Shown here: positions 59,360-64,000 of the stretch, piece by piece
Numbering within the stretch: the first letter of the stretch is position 1
Layout of the letters: the number at the start of each line of letters is the position of its first letter
NCBI GenBank assembly: GCA_035578155.1
Contig: JAPWDM010000016.1
Location: forward strand, 252,001-316,000
Source of the DNA: Brachynemurus nebulosus
Taxonomy: Eukaryota > Arthropoda > Insecta > Neuroptera > Myrmeleontidae
Direction: 5' to 3'
Length of the DNA stretch: 64,000 nt
Notes under the pieces: generated by a model
Database searches by the model: none
What the model was told of the DNA's origin: nothing
The model's input: only the letters and a program-made list of their open reading frames with translations
Program-made: the position numbers and the translations under genes

Positions 59360-60061
59360 TTATTTCTCTTCTTTGTTGGTAATTTTAAATAAAAATAAAT
59401 CTTGCCTCAATTTATCAATTTTTTTATTTAGTTCAATTTGACAATTTTCGAAATTTTCCTGAATCATTTGAAAATAATTTGTACGTGATTCAGTTGTCAT
59501 GTCAGTTAGTATCAACCGCACATGGTGCTTAAAACTGGAAAACTCATTTTCCAGTTCTTTAAGTAGGCTATTGAACTCTTTTCTCCAATTTGAAATATTT
59601 TCTTCATTGACTTTTTTCAAGTTTTCTAATTTTTCATCAAGATATTTCGTTACATATTCTTTTTGTGTATTCCAAGGAAGTGAAGAGACAGCTAGCTTTT
59701 CTCGCTGATTTGCGCTAACACATAATGTCTCTAATCTTATTATTTCCTTATTGATGTTTGAAATATTTTGCTCAATATTATTTTGTATATCATTTTTTGC
59801 TTTAATAATTTCGTTTCTAGTATAATCAATAATTCTTCTTTCATACTCCTCAATTCGAGATGTGGTTTCAACTTGGAGCATTGATATTTTATCTTCAAAA
59901 AGCTTTAACTTATTCTCAAATATATCATTCATTTCAAAATCTTTTCTTTTCTCATATTCTCTTAAACTGTTGCTAATATGTGAATTAATCAGCCTTTCAA
60001 AATAACTTCTTGTTTCTCTAATTTTTTCATTAACAAATTTTTTAACACTATTTTCATCCAT
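59360..60061 (-). CDS. 233-aa coiled-coil protein
   Basis: It is unrecognised. From about residue 20 to 125 and again 140 to 230 it is a near-continuous coiled coil rich in Glu, Lys, Asn and Ile (RRIIDYTRNEIIKAKNDI, KIDKLRQDLFLF), separated by a short break with SSLPWNTQKEYV. There is no signal peptide or membrane segment. Such proteins often serve as structural or scaffold components; a virion or packaging role would fit a virus-like cluster but is inference. The start at 60061 is the first ATG of the frame. The 102-aa gene follows 34 bp later. Confidence 0.68.
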   Translation of the reverse strand: MDENSVKKFVNEKIRETRSYFERLINSHISNSLREYEKRKDFEMNDIFENKLKLFEDKISMLQVETTSRIEEYERRIIDYTRNEIIKAKNDIQNNIEQNISNINKEIIRLETLCVSANQREKLAVSSLPWNTQKEYVTKYLDEKLENLKKVNEENISNWRKEFNSLLKELENEFSSFKHHVRLILTDMTTESRTNYFQMIQENFENCQIELNKKIDKLRQDLFLFKITNKEEK

Positions 60062-60416
60062 TTTTTTAAAAAGTTTTCACCGATTTTCATATGTGAAATG
60101 ATAAATATTGTAATTTTCTTTTATAATTATATACCTGATGGAAAACAATTGGTGGTGGGGTATTCGAAAAATTTCGTACATTGTGAAAAAAAACTCTCTT
60201 GAAATACCTAATTCGTGGAGGTCTTAGTGTACTTGTTTATAAGTTTAGAAAAATATGATTTTTAAAGTAAGTGATGACCTTTAACACTTCTTAAAAAAAT
60301 TGTTGTTTTGTTGAAAAATGAAAGAGTATTTAAGCCAAAATTTTGTGTAATTTAGATTAACTGTTTTACAATAAAAGCCATTGAGGAAACATTAAAAAAT
60401 TAAAAGGCAGAAAAAA

Positions 60417-60827
60417 ATGGCATGTAAGTATTAGAACACCAAACAATTTTTGTTAATATTTTTTTAATATATACATATTTTAATTTTTTATTGTAGACAC
60501 AAGAGAAGAAAGAATTATTCGGAGGGTGAGGCTGCACCTCCGACCCGAACTAAGGGTGAGTTAGTAGAAAGTAAATTACTGTTTATTTTATTACAAAAAT
60601 TGTTTTTTTAGAACATACCGACTTTCCTTATGTTCTCTACGGAGGCGGTACCCCCTTTCCAACCGCCTCCATGGATGAGGAGAATCGACATAGGAAATAC
60701 AATTGTTCTCTACTTTGTAGAGAACAATTGCCTAAATATTTGGGTGTATGGGGGTAAGTACAAAATATAAGCTTTTAAATATTTTTTTATAATTGTTATC
60801 AATTTTGTATTTTTTATTACAGATTAA
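60417..60827 (+). CDS. Candidate four-exon small gene with palindromic exons
   Basis: A TATA-like GTATTTAAG lies at about 60316. Consensus splice sites define exons 60417-60423, 60497-60555, 60612-60753 and from 60823: donors GTAAGTA, GTGAGT and GTAAGT, acceptors TTGTAG, TTTTTTAG and TTACAG. Spliced, the ATG frame gives about 70 residues. A second frame is also open through exons 2-4 and looks at least as protein-like (PYVLYGGGTPFPTASMDEEN) but has no upstream ATG. The exons contain perfect hairpins, for example CAATTGTTCTCTAC with a 3-nt loop. It may therefore be a non-coding structured transcript. A mariner element begins 16 bp after the stop. Confidence 0.4.
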
Positions 60828-60842
60828 CATATACCTATATTA

Positions 60843-61174
60843 TGATTAGGTGAATCAAAAAGTTCTTAGAATCGCATATTCATATAATATTTTTGGAGGT
60901 AATTTGATATTAATTTTGAAGAGTGTCAAAATATCATAATATTTATACAAAGTTTCAATGGATTTGATCGTATTGTTTTTAAATTATTAATTATTTTGTG
61001 CAGACAATTGTTAAAAACGCTCCTGCTCATCGGTCAGAAGTTGCGCTTCAAACAATCCGCAGTGCTGGTTTTGGATTCGAAATATTTAACCACCCACTAT
61101 ATTCTCCGGACTTAGCCCCCCCCCCCCTTCTTATATTTTTATAGTGATTCCAAGAACTTTTTGATTCACCCTCG
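60843..61174. mobile_element. Internally deleted mariner element, 332 bp
   Basis: Inverted ends with GGTGAATCAAAAAGTTCTT are flanked by TA (60841-60842, 61175-61176). Plus-strand sequence at about 61012-61125 still encodes a transposase piece (NAPAHRSEVALQTIRSAGFG, then YSPDLAP), the mariner D34D region. The rest of the gene is deleted. A C12-13 run sits at about 61119. Confidence 0.88.
61012..61125 (+). pseudogene. Mariner transposase fragment
   Basis: About 38 codons cover the second and third acidic motif region (KNAPAHRSEV to YSPDLAP). The usual DNAP Asp is Lys-Asn here, so the catalytic residue is lost. Confidence 0.85.
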
Positions 61175-61597
61175 TAGTAATAGTTGTAGTTTTTTTAAAA
61201 ATAAAAAAATTAAAATGACATAGTTTTTTTATTTTCTTCCTTTTTTCTTACTTATTTTTCAGGGTAACAGTATGTACTTTTTTCAGTTTTCAAAATACAA
61301 CAATATTTTTGGTGTATTTTATATTTTGTAAAATAAAATATTAAAATATCATACATTCTCTTTTATTTCATCATTTTTTTTCTCCTATTTTTTCAGAAAA
61401 AAATCTACACATTTTTTTTTATTTTCTACATTACTTAAAAAGATACAAAAAAGATTAATTTTTGGTTGTTAATATGATTTTATGTCTAAATAAAAAAGTA
61501 AATTAACAAAAAAGGATTTGAACATGAATATTTAAATTTTTATTATTTAATAATATAAATTTACAACCAACATTTTGGATAAAAGTAAATTATTAAC

Positions 61598-62326
61598 TCA
61601 ATAGTATGAATTTATAAGTAACATTGGATAAAAGTAAATTAATTCTAATAAAAGGATTTTAAAATGATTTGTTTCTGTCTGAGCAAAATTTTCTGCAACT
61701 TTAATCGGATGAAAATTACATTGGTTATTTTTAATATGTATCATGATATGAGTGAAATAATTGAAAAGATTCATATTATATAATTTTTCAATCTGAGCAT
61801 TAATTATAAATTTTATATCACATAAAATTTGAAATGATGATAAACCAAGGAAAATGAAATTTGTATTTTTAAAAATTTTAATTGTTTTTATAGTTTTATC
61901 ACCTTTTTGGAAAATTTCACTTTTAACACATATATTGTCACCCAAATTCAGATACAAATCTTGGCAGGTGTCTTCGTGAAAGTAATCCAGTATATTTTCT
62001 CGCTTCTCGAAAATTATGTCTAGATGTTGTTTCTCCAAATAAATATTTTCAGATCCTCTACGAGCGAATAAATTTACAACTATTTTGAACTCTTGACAGG
62101 GTAATGTTCCAATTTCAATTAATTTGGTTTCACTAGCGTTGATTGCATATGTTGTAGCCAAAAGTAGTTTGAAACGTTTCGGTATTTCTTTAAGTTTGCT
62201 CATTTTGCTTGGAGTAGGAACCGATAATGTCTCATCTTTCTCATTTTCTGCAACACTCTGTTTAATATATTTTTCACACATACTTGTTCCAATTTTATAT
62301 TTAATTAGTTGTGGTTGTGAAATCAA
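61598..62326 (-). CDS. 242-aa protein, unknown function
   Basis: I do not recognise it. The N-terminal 50 residues are polar and probably flexible (AENEKDETLSVPTPSKMSK). The rest looks like a globular mixed alpha/beta domain: KRFKLLLATTYAINASETKL, EFKIVVNLFARRG, CQDLYLNLGDNICVKSEIF, FIFLGLSSFQILCDIKF, and a hydrophobic C-terminal end (LLLELIYFYPMLLINSYY). It has no signal peptide. A TTAAATAC box about 35-40 bp upstream (minus strand, about 62360-62367) could serve as TATA. It diverges from the gene at 63296. Intact frame and typical AT-biased codons support it. Confidence 0.65.
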   Translation of the reverse strand: MISQPQLIKYKIGTSMCEKYIKQSVAENEKDETLSVPTPSKMSKLKEIPKRFKLLLATTYAINASETKLIEIGTLPCQEFKIVVNLFARRGSENIYLEKQHLDIIFEKRENILDYFHEDTCQDLYLNLGDNICVKSEIFQKGDKTIKTIKIFKNTNFIFLGLSSFQILCDIKFIINAQIEKLYNMNLFNYFTHIMIHIKNNQCNFHPIKVAENFAQTETNHFKILLLELIYFYPMLLINSYY

Positions 62327-62836
62327 TCTTACATTTGCTATTTTTTTCTCAACTCTTTGTATTTAAAACATATTTTCCCACCATAATTGAGAATTTTTTT
62401 GTATGATAAAATACTATTTTTTTACAATTATTCTATTGAATTACGAAGCAAATTATTCCACTACCCATAATTTTTGAATAATCTTTAATTTTATTTACGC
62501 AAATGACCACATGATTTTGTAATAACCTTGATTTTATTTTTCTTATTGATCGTATGATTTTTTTAATATCCTTGATATTATTTATGTTACTGAACACGAG
62601 GTTTTTTTTTCAAAGTCCTTGATTTTATTTATGTTGTTCAGTGAATTATTTTATCTCTTAAAGTTTAAAAAGTTAATAGCTCATATTTATCAAAATAAAA
62701 AATTTTTGGAAATTTTTCTTATTTTTGTAAATAAAAATTGTGATGTCAAGTGACACCATAATCAATCATGGTTCAAAATGTTGTGCCCTCAAAAAAATTG
62801 TTTTTTTCAGTGGTGTGATTAGATTGTGTTGTTTGC

Positions 62837-62845
62837 TATAAATAC
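62837..62845 (+). promoter_or_regulatory. TATA box upstream of the right-edge gene
   Basis: GCTATAAATACGAAG, matching the CTATAAATAC core of the left element. A donor-like GGTGGTAAGTG lies at about 62924-62934, so the leader is probably spliced before the ATG at 63296. Between them TTCGCTCATCCAACCAAATA (62902) has a 20-bp inverse copy at about 63117-63136. Confidence 0.6.
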
Positions 62846-63295
62846 GAAGAAATTTTAGCAATTAAAACACGTACACCATTCTATAGTTTTTTTTCAAACA
62901 ATTCGCTCATCCAACCAAATAAGGTGGTAAGTGTTGATATAACGTTTTTTTAATTTTATTAGTTTTTTTTGGACTTAAAATATTTGAAAATATTTTAATA
63001 CTTCGTTTAATATTAAGGGAAAAAATATATTAGTTGTATTTGTAAAATATGTTAATAGGAATAGGTTTTCTATTTTTTATGTGGGTCAAAAAGTGAAAAT
63101 TTTTATTTTTTACTACTTTATTTGGTTGGATGAGCGATGTCTTGGATATTTTGTAAATAAAAAAGTAAAAAAATTAAAAAAATTCTAGTTTCTTTTTTAA
63201 TTATTAATTAAAAAAAATACAAAAGTGAGTGAGACAATATTTAAAAAAGTTAAAAAAAGTGTGTGAAATATTACTTAACAATCAATTTAAAAAAA

Positions 63296-64000
63296 ATGGA
63301 AGGTGAGTGGAACAATATGGAAATAGATAATTTACTAGGGCGAGTAAACATTGTTGGTGAAAGCATAGCAGCCAATTTCTTGTACTGCGAAGACAGAAAA
63401 AAGGCATTAATTAAAATTTTTAATGAATATTTATTTTATAAGTACAGAGTTTCAAAAAATTCTAAGATTTATTCATTTTTCACATTTACTAAAACGAAAT
63501 ACTGTAATAAATACATAAAAGAAAAAGAAGATTTTTATTATTGTCTAAATTTGTTTAAGAATGACTATGAGGAATTAAAATACACCTCAGCTGATGGTAT
63601 TAATCTTTCGTTATTTTATTTGTTTGAAGATTTACAAGATTTCTATATAAAAATTATTGATAATGATTCATCTGAGATCGAAATTGAATTTCTAGATATA
63701 AATAAGGAAATAGATGGTAATTATAATCAACGATCATGTTTTACTGATATTTTTAGATTACTACTTAATTTCGTAAATAACGTACCAAATACGGAAATAG
63801 CACAACATACAGCAAATCATCTTCAAAACAGAAAATGTAAAATTACAATGAATTTTAATTTAAATCCTAGAAATGATTTTGAAGAATCAGTTTCCGAAGT
63901 GAGCAATAGTGATACTGAATCAACAAACAGTATAGTAAGTTCTGATAGAACCTATTTTGAATTTCCCAACAATCGTTCGAATTATCCAACTAATTTAGAA
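63296..64000 (+). CDS. Right-edge gene, at least 235 codons, 3' partial
   Basis: From ATG 63296 the frame has no stop to the window end. The product begins MEGEWNNMEIDNLLGRVNIV and shows FNEYLFYKYRVS, YSFFTFTKTKYCNKYIKEKE, a Phe/Tyr/Asp/Glu-rich middle (LFEDLQDFYIKIIDND), then a Ser/Asn/Glu-rich, probably disordered end (SVSEVSNSDTESTNSIVSS). I do not recognise it. 235 open codons in sequence of about 25% GC is far beyond chance. It has an upstream TATA box and probable leader intron, and diverges from the 242-aa gene, so the two may be co-regulated. Confidence 0.78.
   Translation, partial: MEGEWNNMEIDNLLGRVNIVGESIAANFLYCEDRKKALIKIFNEYLFYKYRVSKNSKIYSFFTFTKTKYCNKYIKEKEDFYYCLNLFKNDYEELKYTSADGINLSLFYLFEDLQDFYIKIIDNDSSEIEIEFLDINKEIDGNYNQRSCFTDIFRLLLNFVNNVPNTEIAQHTANHLQNRKCKITMNFNLNPRNDFEESVSEVSNSDTESTNSIVSSDRTYFEFPNNRSNYPTNLE

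Overview
This is an AT-rich eukaryotic nuclear window, almost certainly from an insect or another arthropod. The evidence is an R2 retrotransposon in its canonical 28S rRNA site, R4/Dong-like retroposons in TAA repeats, pogo, hAT, mariner and PIF/Harbinger-type DNA transposons, Polinton (Maverick) remnants, introns of GT-AG type, and a decayed, intron-containing copy of the insect-like RNA helicase gene DDX56. The species cannot be named from the sequence. Ordinary host genes are nearly absent: the window is a stack of nested mobile elements, with virus-like gene clusters at both ends.

Left end (1-6.36 kb): a gene-bearing element bounded by inverted repeats of almost 2 kb, one arm carrying a 0.6 kb deletion. 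It encodes a tandem pair of small Cys-rich proteins, a 120-aa protein, a 288-aa C2H2 finger protein, a 58-aa protein and a 161-aa protein, the last two inside the repeat arm. Genes have their own TATA boxes, two of them behind GGT-repeat tracts. 6.4-12.2 kb is repeats, including a 2.2 kb satellite array.

12.2-26.7 kb: the DDX56 pseudogene, a Harbinger-type MITE, a three-level nest (Helentron-like end, then a MULE-like palindromic element with 9-bp target duplication, then a pogo element with a frameshifted transposase), a tandem hairpin/tRNA-like unit, and a hAT element with a perfect 8-bp target duplication.

26.7-40.3 kb: a broken Polinton. A protein-primed PolB pseudogene, a FtsK/HerA-type packaging ATPase (still open), a phospholipase A2-like fragment and a hydrophobic-protein plus adenain-like protease reading region are recognisable. 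A 3.8 kb Helentron-like element sits between PolB and the rest.

40.6-57 kb: a 28S rRNA 3' region split by a 5'-truncated R2, its spacer, a second 5.2 kb copy of the Helentron plus the adjoining Polinton fragment (direct repeat, about 14.1 kb away), a 120-bp 5S rRNA-like gene, then alternating R4/Dong-like retroposon 3' ends and hairpin-rich segments, each bordered by TAA repeats.

Right end (57-64 kb): a second virus-like gene cluster of unknown affiliation: a 153-aa relative of the left element's 161-aa protein, a 102-aa and a 233-aa coiled-coil protein, a candidate spliced small gene with palindromic exons, a 242-aa protein and, running off the edge, a divergent open frame of at least 235 codons. 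The two end clusters share one protein family and the same CTATAAATAC-type promoters, so they may be related elements of a little-described kind; that link is inference.
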